Positions 25,690 through 32,764 of a DNA stretch of 34,553 nt are shown here, one piece after another. The translations under genes and the position numbers were made by a program. Origin of the DNA: a methanotrophic endosymbiont of Bathymodiolus puteoserpentis (Logatchev) (GTDB taxonomy: Bacteria; Pseudomonadota; Gammaproteobacteria; Methylococcales; Methylomonadaceae). How positions within the stretch are numbered: position 1 is the first letter of the stretch; every line of letters starts with the position of its first letter. The notes beneath the pieces were generated by a model. The model made no database searches. It had not been told where the DNA came from and worked only from the letters and a program-made list of their open reading frames with translations. The stretch spans positions 1-34,553 of the forward strand of contig NZ_FQTQ01000017.1 in assembly GCF_900128525.1 (NCBI RefSeq). Direction: 5' to 3'.

Positions 25690-26034
25690 ATGAGAAAAAT
25701 TTTATTAGGTGTTTTGCCTGCTTTTTTAGCTTTAGCGGTTTTTGATGCAAATGCAAGGTATATACCTTATGTAGCGCCTACAGATGTCGTTACACAAAGT
25801 GGTGGTTATGATCAGAATGGTGATAACTATATTACTGCTGATGAAGTTGAAGAAGAGTTACGTGAAGATGCAATTGATAAAGCTATCGCAATGCAGAAAA
25901 AAGGTATGTCTCAAAAAGCGATTGATAAAGTGGTTAAAGATATGGAGCGTACTGTTGAACAAGATGCAGAAAAAATCATTGATATCTTGGATACAGATGG
26001 TGATGAATTAGTTGAGCCTGAAGAACTAAAGTAA
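25690..26034 (+). CDS. Exported EF-hand protein
   Basis: 114 residues with a signal peptide (residues 1-22, cleavage near ANA). Two canonical 12-residue EF-hand calcium loops are visible: DQNGDNYITADE at residues 41-52 and DTDGDELVEPEE at 101-112, separated by a charged helical region. It is probably a periplasmic or extracellular calcium-binding protein. The strong start follows AGAGGAAAACGTT. It is divergent from sgaA. In methylotrophs, calcium proteins can relate to methanol dehydrogenase, but nothing in the sequence shows that here. Confidence 0.82.
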   Translation: MRKILLGVLPAFLALAVFDANARYIPYVAPTDVVTQSGGYDQNGDNYITADEVEEELREDAIDKAIAMQKKGMSQKAIDKVVKDMERTVEQDAEKIIDILDTDGDELVEPEELK

Positions 26035-26157
26035 TTTTATAAGTAAAGTGTTCACTTTATAATTATTAAATTTCAGGATTTACTGGTCATTAGAATAACT
26101 TTTTTCAGGAATGTGTGGCGTAAGAGTGAAAAGTACTTTATAATTCCGCTTCTCGTT

Positions 26158-26234
26158 GGGGTGCTTAGCTCAGCTGGGAGAGCATCGCCCTTACAAGGCG
26201 AGGGTCGGGGGTTCGAACCCCTCAGCACCCACCA
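26158..26234 (+). tRNA. tRNA-Val (anticodon TAC)
   Basis: Acceptor GGGTGCT pairs with AGCACCC, the anticodon loop is CTTACAA (TAC), the T loop is TTCGAAC, and the CCA end is encoded. It stands eight bases before tRNA-Asp, so the two are cotranscribed. Confidence 0.95.
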
Positions 26235-26242
26235 CAAGACTT

Positions 26243-26319
26243 GGAGCGGTAGTTCAGTTGGTTAGAATGCTGGCCTGTCACGCCGGAGGTCGCGGGTTCG
26301 AATCCCGTCCGCTCCGCCA
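26243..26319 (+). tRNA. tRNA-Asp (anticodon GTC)
   Basis: Acceptor GGAGCGG pairs with CCGCTCC; anticodon loop CTGTCAC (GTC); T loop TTCGAAT; encoded G discriminator and CCA end. A strong terminator follows directly. Confidence 0.96.
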
Positions 26320-26323
26320 TATT

Positions 26324-26360
26324 AAAAACCTCGAAGCTTTTAGCTTCGAGGTTTTTTTTA
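26324..26360 (+). terminator. Bidirectional intrinsic terminator after the tRNAs
   Basis: CCTCGAAGC and GCTTCGAGG form a GC-rich stem with a short T/A loop, followed by eight Ts on the plus strand and five Ts on the minus strand. It can end both the tRNA transcript and the convergent nirJ end of the nir operon. Confidence 0.9.
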
Positions 26361-26419
26361 CTTAAAATGTGGCTCCAGTAGGATTCATTAAGAAAATTAA
26401 ATTTATAAGGCACTAAGTT

Positions 26420-27553
26420 TTATATTTCCCCCTCCGTTAAATAACATCCCGGGTCTTCAGCCCAAGCGTCGCCATAAACTTGTTGTGCGCGCACCCGGGT
26501 ATTACCATTACAAATCGCTTGATAGTGGCATGTTGCGCAACGACCTTTTAACGGGCGGGGAGATTGTTTCATGCCTGCCATAAGCGGATCAGAAATATCT
26601 TGCCAGATTTCTGAAAAAGGGCGTTGTTGTACGTTGCCTAAATCATAATGCCACCAAAATGTATCGGGGTGGACATTGCCTAGGTTATCAATATTAGCGA
26701 CATTAACCCCAGAAGCATTGCCGCCCCATTGTTTGAGTTTGGCTTGAATAGGCTTGGCTTGTGCAGGGAAATGACGTTTTACCCAATGCAAAAAATACAC
26801 GGCATCGGCATCATTATTGCCGGTGACGATTTCTCTATGCAGTCCTTTTTGTTCCCATTCCAGACATTTTTCAAACAGCGTATCCATCACTTCGCGGGTC
26901 ATGGTAAAAAAGGCATCGGTTTTACGATTTTTATTGCCACGGCCGCCATAATTCAAGTGAGATAGGTAAAACTTGTCTAGATTTTCATCATCCATTAATT
27001 GCAACATCGCAGGAAAGTCCTGCACGTTGTCTTGGGTTAATGTATAACGAATGCCTGCTTTAATACCCTGTTTTTGACATAAATGAATACCACGAATCGA
27101 GGCATCAAATGAGCCTTTTTGCTGACGAAATTCATCGTGAGTTGCACCGATACCATCTAAACTAACCCCCACATATTGGTAATTAATCGCGGCTATTTGT
27201 TGAATATTTTGTTCAGTAATTAATGTGCCATTACTGGATAGAGCGACATAAAATCCCATATCGCGTGCGCGTTGAGAAATAGTGAAAATATCGGGGTGTA
27301 ATAAAGGCTCACCACCAGATAAAATCAATACGGGGACTTTAAAGGCTTTTAAGTCATCCATGACTTTGAAAATAGCCTTAGTGCTTAGCTCGCCTGGAAA
27401 ATCAATATTCGCAGATGTGGTGTAGCAATGTTTACAGGTCAGATTGCAGCGGCGGATTAAATTCCAGATGACAACGGGTGCGACTGGCTTGCGTGTAGGT
27501 TTAAGTGGCGTAGGGTGTAGTACTTCACGCATAAACTGACTAAGACGGAACAT
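26420..27553 (-). CDS. nirJ: Heme d1 biosynthesis radical SAM protein NirJ
   Basis: 377 residues. The radical SAM cluster is C36-x3-C40-x2-C43 (RCNLTCKHC). A SPASM-like C-terminal domain holds Cys339, Cys342, Cys348 and Cys370. NirJ removes propionate side chains from 12,18-didecarboxysiroheme in heme d1 synthesis. GGEPLL and GVSLDG support SAM and substrate binding. The start overlaps the upstream siroheme decarboxylase gene by 14 bases, so it is the last gene of the operon, ending before the terminator shared with the tRNAs. Confidence 0.93.
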   Translation of the reverse strand: MFRLSQFMREVLHPTPLKPTRKPVAPVVIWNLIRRCNLTCKHCYTTSANIDFPGELSTKAIFKVMDDLKAFKVPVLILSGGEPLLHPDIFTISQRARDMGFYVALSSNGTLITEQNIQQIAAINYQYVGVSLDGIGATHDEFRQQKGSFDASIRGIHLCQKQGIKAGIRYTLTQDNVQDFPAMLQLMDDENLDKFYLSHLNYGGRGNKNRKTDAFFTMTREVMDTLFEKCLEWEQKGLHREIVTGNNDADAVYFLHWVKRHFPAQAKPIQAKLKQWGGNASGVNVANIDNLGNVHPDTFWWHYDLGNVQQRPFSEIWQDISDPLMAGMKQSPRPLKGRCATCHYQAICNGNTRVRAQQVYGDAWAEDPGCYLTEGEI

Positions 27554-28025
27554 TATTTTTAATCCTTAAGCCGGTTTTTTTCAAGATTCGTGTACTGTAT
27601 AGCACCTCATGTGCGCGACAATATTCGCCAAGTAAGTCGGCTATTTGTTGAATTTGTCGTTCTGCTGCTTCTGCTGTTTTACCATGAATCATGGCAAATA
27701 AATTATATGGCCAATCAGGTAAATGACGAGGCCGGTGGTAGCAATGACTGACAAAACCTAAAGCGCCTACTTTTTTTCCTAGCTCATCAATATGGGCATC
27801 GTTAATATCCCATACGGTCATACCATTATGTTGATAGCCTAATTTGTAATGATTAGGAATGGCTCCAATACGGCGAATAATGCCTTGTTCTTGCATGTCT
27901 GTTAGGCGCTGCATTAATTCATTGACGCTAATATCAATTTGTTCAGCAAGCGTTTGGTACGGTTCGGGGGTTAATGGTAATCCGGCTTGGCTGGCGCTGA
28001 TGATTTTTCGGTCGATATGATCCAT
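27540..28025 (-). CDS. nirL: Siroheme decarboxylase subunit, NirL/NirH type (AsnC-like)
   Basis: 161 residues, with an N-terminal Lrp/AsnC-like helix-turn-helix (DHIDRKIISASQAGLPLTPEPY) and a C-terminal RAM-like ligand domain. The family signatures RRIGAIPNHYKLGY and HCYHRPRHLPDWPYNLFAMIHG identify a CY-x-RPRH-type subunit, the partner of the HNY-x-REH type encoded directly upstream. Despite the fold, these are enzymes that decarboxylate siroheme to 12,18-didecarboxysiroheme. Its ATG overlaps the upstream stop as TAATG. The L versus H label is from memory of family traits and is less sure than the family. Confidence 0.78.
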   Translation of the reverse strand: MDHIDRKIISASQAGLPLTPEPYQTLAEQIDISVNELMQRLTDMQEQGIIRRIGAIPNHYKLGYQHNGMTVWDINDAHIDELGKKVGALGFVSHCYHRPRHLPDWPYNLFAMIHGKTAEAAERQIQQIADLLGEYCRAHEVLYSTRILKKTGLRIKNNVPS

Positions 28026-28468
28026 TAGGCTTCCAGTTTTAAGCCAACAAAGTATTCTTGTATTTTGGGCATGTTATAGACCGTTAATCCGGTTTGAGCT
28101 TCAATTTGGTTAATCACTTGCTGGATTTGTTCGGGTGTTTCAGTGGCGAGAACAAACCACATATTTAATACGTGTTCGCGTGCGTAATTATGTGCTACTT
28201 CTGGAAAGCTGTTAATGATTTCAGCCATCGTGTCATAGTTATCTTGAGGAGCTTTAATGGCCGCCAAAGTAAGAGCGCCCCCCATCTGTTCCGCATGAAA
28301 CATTGGGCCAAAGCGGGATAATATGCCATTATCTAATAATGTTTGTAAGCGCTCAATTAATGCCTGTTCACTGATATTTAAAGTCTTGGCCACTTTTTTA
28401 TAAGGTGAGGGGCAAATAGGAAAGCCTACTTGTAAGGTATTAATAATTGCGCGGTCTATTTCGTCCAT
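28025..28468 (-). CDS. nirD: Siroheme decarboxylase subunit, NirD type (AsnC-like)
   Basis: 147 residues from the ATG at 28468 (MDEIDRAII), the normal length of NirD. A longer in-frame reading from 28594 runs back through a REPIN repeat and is not native. Motifs RFGPMFHAEQMGGALTLAAI and HNYAREHVLNMWFVLATE match NirD as I remember it. It forms one half of a siroheme decarboxylase pair with the next gene, which overlaps its stop. The ribosome site is weak, and the leader between the previous gene and this start is occupied by the repeat. Confidence 0.8.
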   Translation of the reverse strand: MDEIDRAIINTLQVGFPICPSPYKKVAKTLNISEQALIERLQTLLDNGILSRFGPMFHAEQMGGALTLAAIKAPQDNYDTMAEIINSFPEVAHNYAREHVLNMWFVLATETPEQIQQVINQIEAQTGLTVYNMPKIQEYFVGLKLEA

Positions 28469-28485
28469 TATTGCTTTTATGAGGT

Positions 28486-28531
28486 TAGGAGCGACTTTAG
28501 TCGCGATTTTCGTGGCTAAAGCCACTCCCAC
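28486..28531. repeat. REPIN-like pair of palindromes inside the nir operon
   Basis: TAGGAGCGACTTTAGTCGCGA and, inverted, GTGGGAGTGGCTTTAGCCACG meet around TTTT. Each arm is itself a small palindrome, as in REP doublets. It lies between the nirH-type and nirD genes and overlaps the last 12 codons of the former. Confidence 0.75.
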
Positions 28532-29006
28532 GAGGGAAATAAAGCGCACCGCGTTGTTTAAAACAACGACGGCTAAATAAAATATCATGCGCATAATTTT
28601 CTAGTGCGCAGTGTTCGATTAAATAACTTAACTGCTGCAATACTTTCTCGCGGCTTTTGCCATGAATCATACAAAATAAGTTATATGGCCATTGATCACC
28701 GTGACGTGGGCGTTGATAGCATAAATTAATAAAATGAAATTGGCTTATCCGCTGTCCCATTTCATTGATGTGGGTGTCTGGCATATCAAAAACTACCATC
28801 GCATTAGAGCAATAGCCTAGACGACGATGTTTGACAATTACGCCGAGTCGTTTAATTAAACCTTGCTGTTTGAGCTTGCTAAGGCGGGCAATGACTTCGG
28901 ATTCATCTAAATTGAGTTGTTCAGCAATAAGTGCATAAGGGCGTGAAGCAATCGGTAGGCCTTCTTGCACCGCAGCAATTAAGTCTAAGTCTATTGCTTC
29001 TATCAT
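28497..29006 (-). CDS. nirH: Siroheme decarboxylase subunit, NirH/NirL type (AsnC-like)
   Basis: 169 residues. Signatures: AsnC-like N-terminus, KRLGVIVKHRRLGYCSNAMVVFD and CYQRPRHGDQWPYNLFCMIHG. It pairs with the HNYEREH-type subunit upstream, overlapping its stop by four bases (ATGA). Its C-terminal GSGFSHENRD and stop codon are encoded by the REPIN at 28486-28531, so the native C-terminus probably ended shortly after RGALYF. The tail is unlikely to matter for the core fold but marks a past insertion. The G/H versus D/L naming of the pairs is less certain. Confidence 0.75.
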   Translation of the reverse strand: MIEAIDLDLIAAVQEGLPIASRPYALIAEQLNLDESEVIARLSKLKQQGLIKRLGVIVKHRRLGYCSNAMVVFDMPDTHINEMGQRISQFHFINLCYQRPRHGDQWPYNLFCMIHGKSREKVLQQLSYLIEHCALENYAHDILFSRRCFKQRGALYFPRGSGFSHENRD

Positions 29007-29485
29007 GCGTTAATGGGAAAGTTTTCTTCTTGAGGCTCTAAATTAAGTTGAAAACCTAAATTAATAAAATAATCTTTTAGTAAGGGCAATTGCATGGTTT
29101 TAAAGTTTGTTTGTTTTTCTATTTGTTTAATAACATGCGTTAAATGTTGTTGATCATGAGCAATAAGAACAAACCAAAGATTGAAGTGGTGTTCGCGTTC
29201 ATAATTGTGGTTTACTTCGGGAAATTGACTAATTACCTCCGCAACTTCACTTATGTGTTTTTCAGGAATAGCCATAGCAACTAGTGTACTAATGCCGAGT
29301 TGGTTCGGCTGGATAATCGGCCCAATACGACTAATAAAATCCTGCTCTGATAAAGCAGAAAATGCCACCAGTACTTCTTCTTCAGTGATGCCTAAGGAAT
29401 TGGCAATATCCAAATAAGGCGTAGGCGATAGTGGGAAATCCTGCTGATAATCATTGAGTAGTTGCTTGTGTAATATAGTTAGCAT
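29003..29485 (-). CDS. nirG: Siroheme decarboxylase subunit, NirG/NirD type (AsnC-like)
   Basis: 160 residues, first of the four AsnC-like subunits. It has SRIGPIIQPNQLGISTLVAM and HNYEREHHFNLWFVLIA (residues 93-109). It forms a pair with the CY-x-RPRH subunit downstream. The order HNY-type, CY-type, HNY-type, CY-type suggests two ancestral heterodimer pairs, with this first pair less NirD-like than the second. The nirG label is tentative. It starts 24 bases after the antitoxin stop. Confidence 0.74.
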   Translation of the reverse strand: MLTILHKQLLNDYQQDFPLSPTPYLDIANSLGITEEEVLVAFSALSEQDFISRIGPIIQPNQLGISTLVAMAIPEKHISEVAEVISQFPEVNHNYEREHHFNLWFVLIAHDQQHLTHVIKQIEKQTNFKTMQLPLLKDYFINLGFQLNLEPQEENFPINA

Positions 29486-29509
29486 GAAGAAATACAGAAT
29501 AGGTTCTTT

Positions 29510-29812
29510 TTAAGAATCTGAATTGGCAGTTTTTTTAGTATTCGTATCATACAAGCTACTAGGTACATATTTATGTAAGATGCTACTGACTAATGTCTGA
29601 TAGGGCATGCCTTCCTTTAGGGCTCTTCTTTGCAATGCCGCAAGGTCTCGGTCTAAAATTTCAATTTTAACCTGTTGGCTTTTTTGTAAAGTATGAGCAG
29701 CTGACTGCTGTAAAAACTTCAAGCGCTCAGGTGTAAGCTGAGATTCGAATTTGCCTGACTCAAAAGTCTCTAAAATATCCTGTTCTTCTGAGTTGAGTTG
29801 TATGTTATTCAT
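29510..29812 (-). CDS. CopG/BrnA-type antitoxin of a toxin-antitoxin pair
   Basis: 100 residues. An acidic N-terminal segment (EEQDILETFESGKFES) is followed by ERLKFLQQSAAHTLQKS and a ribbon-helix-helix DNA-binding core, QQVKIEILDRDLAALQRRALKEGMPYQTLVSSILHKYV read in parts. This is the antitoxin that usually stands just after a BrnT-family toxin. The start follows GGGAGTAAGCA, only a few bases after the broken toxin remnant. The gene itself is intact and lies within the nir operon between nirF and nirG. Confidence 0.82.
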   Translation of the reverse strand: MNNIQLNSEEQDILETFESGKFESQLTPERLKFLQQSAAHTLQKSQQVKIEILDRDLAALQRRALKEGMPYQTLVSSILHKYVPSSLYDTNTKKTANSDS

Positions 29813-29815
29813 TGC

Positions 29816-29986
29816 TTACTCCCTAGATATTACTTGGTTGCTTTTCTGCTGGGTATTATCATCAATTAAGCCACCACTGCGCAGAAAGAAAACGATATCC
29901 TCAAATGAAACTCCTCTTTCTTCAATGAGCTTTTTGTTTTTCTCTGGATTTCAATTTAATGGTTTCAGCTTTTGTGATTGTAGCAT
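29816..29986 (-). pseudogene. Broken BrnT-family toxin gene
   Basis: After an in-frame TGA the minus strand reads NPEKNKKLIEERGVSFEDIV then FFLRSGGLIDD, the N-terminal part of a BrnT-type toxin (normally starting KFEWNPEKN). The sequence then jumps, in another frame, to IIPSRKATK-stop-YLG, the usual toxin C-terminus. About 35 central codons, including the catalytic core, are missing and the frame is shifted. The start region is also damaged where the normal F-E-W codons should be. The toxin is therefore inactive, while its antitoxin remains. Confidence 0.82.
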
Positions 29987-29991
29987 ATAGC

Positions 29992-31185
29992 TTACAACCC
30001 CATCTTATGTGCTCGTGAGCTAAAAAAGATACCACTAGGCTTATTGGCAGGCAAGCGGCTTATTTCTTTAAAGCTACTAGTGTCATAAATAATCACTTGA
30101 TTATCGTCGCGTGCAGAAATCCAAACGTTTTTACCGCGAGGAGTAAACTCCATATGTAAAACTGCCTTTCCCGGCGTTAAAGATTTTACTATTTGTAGTT
30201 CCTTAGCATCAATCACTTGTACTTGCGCATTATCAGGGAAAGCAAAATTTACCCAGATTTGCCTACCATCGGGGCGTGCCATTACAAACACGGGCTGACC
30301 AATAACCGGAATGCGTTTAACTAACTGCCAAGTATTTTGATCGACAACTAAAACTTCATGCTGGCCAACGGCAGGTATAAACATTAAGTTGCCCGCCATT
30401 GCCCAGCCTTCTAAATGCGGCATTTTATAGACGGGCATTTTTTCATCATTTTTACCGTAATCGGGCAAAATCCGTTTTACACCTTGTTCGGGAGACCATA
30501 AGTCTAATAAAGCTAAACCACGATCACCAAATAAACCGGCAATATAATAGCGGCCATCAGGCGAGAGCAGAGCATCATAAGGTTGTTTGCCGATATTTTT
30601 GAACTTTTCAATTTTTACTTGTGTGGGGTTTTTAAGGTTAGCAACCCAGATTTCACCGGCATCAAATAAGCTAAAAATAAACTTCTGATCTGGTGCATCA
30701 ACGAGACCAACGACTTTGGATAATTGATTATCACCATATAAAGCAGGAATATCCGCGATTAATTCCAATGTGTCTGAGGAAAAAATTTTTACCCCGCCTG
30801 GCGTGTAGTTAGATACTGCAATCAGCTCGCCATCTTGCGAAATGGCTCCGCCGATACTATTACCCGCTTGAATAATGCGTTGCGTAATTTTGTTTTGTAA
30901 TAAGTCTATTTTAGTTAGTCCACCATCACGACCAAAGATAAAGGCATAACGTGCATCGCGAGAATAAACGATTGATGCATGAGATAAATCTCCTAGCTCT
31001 GTAATTCTGCTGAGACTCTTATTGGTGCTGGTATTGATGAGTTGTATTGCCGCAGGCTCACGTTCAATAATGACGCCTAAATCGCCTGTACCACGTAATT
31101 CAGTGCAGCCAATTTGGCTAAAAATAAGGCTAAGTAGCAGAGGAACTTTGCTAAAAGGCGAGCAAGAGAAAGAGTGTTTAATCAT
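29992..31185 (-). CDS. nirF: Heme d1 biosynthesis protein NirF
   Basis: 397 residues: N-terminal signal with a lipobox-like IGC (Cys27), then an eight-bladed propeller related to the d1 domain of cytochrome cd1. Characteristic sequences include RGTGDLGVIIEREP, YAFIFGRDGGLTKID, AGNSIGGAIS, VVGLVDAP, MPHLEGWAMAG, GQPVFVMARPDGRQIWVNFAFPDN and VLHMEFTPRG. NirF acts late in periplasmic heme d1 assembly. The gene starts four bases after the NirC-like stop and reads into the toxin remnant. Confidence 0.96.
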   Translation of the reverse strand: MIKHSFSCSPFSKVPLLLSLIFSQIGCTELRGTGDLGVIIEREPAAIQLINTSTNKSLSRITELGDLSHASIVYSRDARYAFIFGRDGGLTKIDLLQNKITQRIIQAGNSIGGAISQDGELIAVSNYTPGGVKIFSSDTLELIADIPALYGDNQLSKVVGLVDAPDQKFIFSLFDAGEIWVANLKNPTQVKIEKFKNIGKQPYDALLSPDGRYYIAGLFGDRGLALLDLWSPEQGVKRILPDYGKNDEKMPVYKMPHLEGWAMAGNLMFIPAVGQHEVLVVDQNTWQLVKRIPVIGQPVFVMARPDGRQIWVNFAFPDNAQVQVIDAKELQIVKSLTPGKAVLHMEFTPRGKNVWISARDDNQVIIYDTSSFKEISRLPANKPSGIFFSSRAHKMGL

Positions 31186-31189
31186 AGTG

Positions 31190-31519
31190 TTATCTTAGTA
31201 AAGTCTGAATAAACCAGCGAGTTTCTTGTTCGGTGATAAAAGGTTTCCATGGCGGCATCGCTGTACCTTGGCGGCCATTTTGTATGGTTTCTAGTAAATA
31301 ATCATCTGGTTTATTGACTAAATCTTGAGCTAATAATGACGGGCCGAGCCCACCTTTTAACGTTAACCCATGGCAAGAGCCGCAATCATGTTTCAGCATA
31401 TTGCGTAATTCTTCTTGTCGATTCTGTGACGGGTCAAGCGCAAAAGCAGAGCTTGTACTGAGCAAGCTTAAACTGAATAATAATTGAGCGTGTCGGTTGC
31501 ATGGCCAAAATAGAGACAT
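31190..31519 (-). CDS. nirC: Small cytochrome c, NirC-like
   Basis: 109 residues from the ATG at 31519, which gives a proper signal peptide (LLFSLSLLSTSSAFA). A single heme c site CGSCH is followed by GLTLKGGLGPSL, with a distal methionine in GTAMPPWKPFI. The pattern CGSCHG-x-T-L-K-G-G-L-G-P-S fits cytochrome c55x (NirC), the electron carrier used by NirN or NirS during d1 maturation. It starts one base after the carbonic-anhydrase-like stop. Confidence 0.8.
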   Translation of the reverse strand: MSLFWPCNRHAQLLFSLSLLSTSSAFALDPSQNRQEELRNMLKHDCGSCHGLTLKGGLGPSLLAQDLVNKPDDYLLETIQNGRQGTAMPPWKPFITEQETRWFIQTLLR

Positions 31520-31520
31520 T

Positions 31521-32267
31521 TTATTCCAATATTTTGCGTGCATTAATTGCTTGTAGTGGGCGATTATTGGGCGTATCAATAATATGACCAAAATGTTGAA
31601 TTTGTCCTGCTGCGGCAGTTTGCGGTTGTTTTAAAACTACCCATAAAACATTTTCAGTGCACGGTGGTGTTGTTAATGAGCCATTATACCGGTAATAACT
31701 TAGCTTGTTCGGTAAAAGGCTTTTTGCTGATATGGGCGGTAATTTATTATTTGTTACCCCTGATTTTTCTGGCATTAATGCCCAAATGTCTTTGATTGCC
31801 GGATTTTCCATGCCTTTTGAAAACATAATTGACAGTACAGCTAAATTACCTAATTTATCAATATGTGTTAACTGTGCTTCTAAAGGGTATGATTTACCAT
31901 TGATCTGATTTTCACTTGGTGAGTGAAATTGCAACTGGGTTAATTCATATTTATGGTCATTAATAGATAGCAGGCTACCGCGCTGAAAGTTAACTTGAAT
32001 CGTATGACCATTATTTACAATATCACTAGCATTGGCGTTATAGCGCAAGGTTAGCGGTGCTAGTTTGGCTTTAACAAAATTACTAAGATTAATTGGTGAC
32101 TGTTGAGTGCCTGTAGCACAGGTAGCATAATCAGGACTTAACACGCCCCAGTTTTCAGGTGCTTGCGGTCCAGAGTATGCCCAAGGTGTAGCTTGTTCGG
32201 TTTGATTGATTAGTGCGCATCCTGAACTGAGTAAGCTGAATGCTAAGAGCGTTAATTTTATTTTCAT
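31521..32267 (-). CDS. Alpha-carbonic-anhydrase-like lipoprotein lacking two zinc ligands
   Basis: 248 residues with a lipoprotein signal (LLSSGC, Cys17). The alpha-CA fold signatures are strong: QQSPIN (about residues 55-60), VNNGH (proton-shuttle His88), SPSENQINGKSYPLE, the SLTTPPCTENV loop (with Thr199) and paired Cys50/Cys203. But the first and third zinc histidines are replaced. The normal Q-F-H-F-H is QLQFH here, so Gln113 replaces the first His while His115 is kept. The normal E-A-H is EAQ, so Gln132 replaces the third. Ordinary CO2 hydration is therefore unlikely. It lies between two cytochrome c genes of the nir cluster, preceded by a repeat. Confidence 0.88.
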   Translation of the reverse strand: MKIKLTLLAFSLLSSGCALINQTEQATPWAYSGPQAPENWGVLSPDYATCATGTQQSPINLSNFVKAKLAPLTLRYNANASDIVNNGHTIQVNFQRGSLLSINDHKYELTQLQFHSPSENQINGKSYPLEAQLTHIDKLGNLAVLSIMFSKGMENPAIKDIWALMPEKSGVTNNKLPPISAKSLLPNKLSYYRYNGSLTTPPCTENVLWVVLKQPQTAAAGQIQHFGHIIDTPNNRPLQAINARKILE

Positions 32268-32406
32268 AGGGGGTGTTTCTCGTGCCTGAAATTCTATTTA
32301 CGAATGCACAGTGAGAAGTTATGCTTCGTGAGTGCTGGGTTGGTATTTATCACAGGAGGAGCCAGTAAATAAGCTATAGCGAAATTTAAGTCTTGTATCT
32401 TTAAAT

Positions 32407-32440
32407 AGGGTAGGCAAAAAATCTGCCCACCCTACCTACG
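32407..32440. repeat. Palindromic repeat between cytochrome c and carbonic-anhydrase-like genes
   Basis: Reading GGGTAGGCA...TGCCCACCCTAC, it forms an imperfect hairpin with an A-rich loop, of the GTAGGGTGGGCA type. It occupies the 180-base gap that splits the nir cluster and may act as a partial terminator between the first two genes and the rest. Confidence 0.6.
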
Positions 32441-32447
32441 TCTTATA

Positions 32448-32759
32448 TTAAGGCTTTAAACGGCTATAATAAGATGCAATATTATTAATATCTCGGTCAG
32501 ATAAAGAGCCCGCGATATTATTCATAATCTCGGATACACGAGTCTTATTTCGGTATTGCTTTAAGGCATTTTCCATATATTCTTCATCACGCCCGGCTAA
32601 TGGCGGGAAAGGCGCTTCTGCGCTGGTTTTGCGTATGCCATGGCACTGTGAACAAACCGCTGCGGCTTTAGATTTTCCAGCATAAATACTGGCCGCTTGG
32701 CTCGTCGCATTAATGCTAAAAACTAGTAGCGTTGCGAGTAAATAAGTAAGTAGTTTCAT
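32448..32759 (-). CDS. Cytochrome c (class I, c553/c5-like)
   Basis: 103 residues with a signal peptide (cleavage near QAA). It has one CSQCH heme site, PPLAGRDEEYMENALKQYR and a distal Met in EIMNNIAGSLSD, as in small c553/c4-type electron carriers. It starts five bases after the cd1 stop codon. The position directly after the reductase fits the role of electron donor played by NirM in pseudomonads, but the sequence is not NirM, so I leave it unnamed. Confidence 0.85.
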   Translation of the reverse strand: MKLLTYLLATLLVFSINATSQAASIYAGKSKAAAVCSQCHGIRKTSAEAPFPPLAGRDEEYMENALKQYRNKTRVSEIMNNIAGSLSDRDINNIASYYSRLKP

Positions 32760-32764
32760 TGGTC

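Noticed and set aside
26156-26413. Protein-coding frames over the tRNA genes
   Set aside because: They are shadows of tRNA-Val and tRNA-Asp and the terminator.
28469-28594. Longer nirD start at 28594
   Set aside because: The extension runs through the REPIN and the end of the previous gene; the ATG at 28468 gives the standard length.
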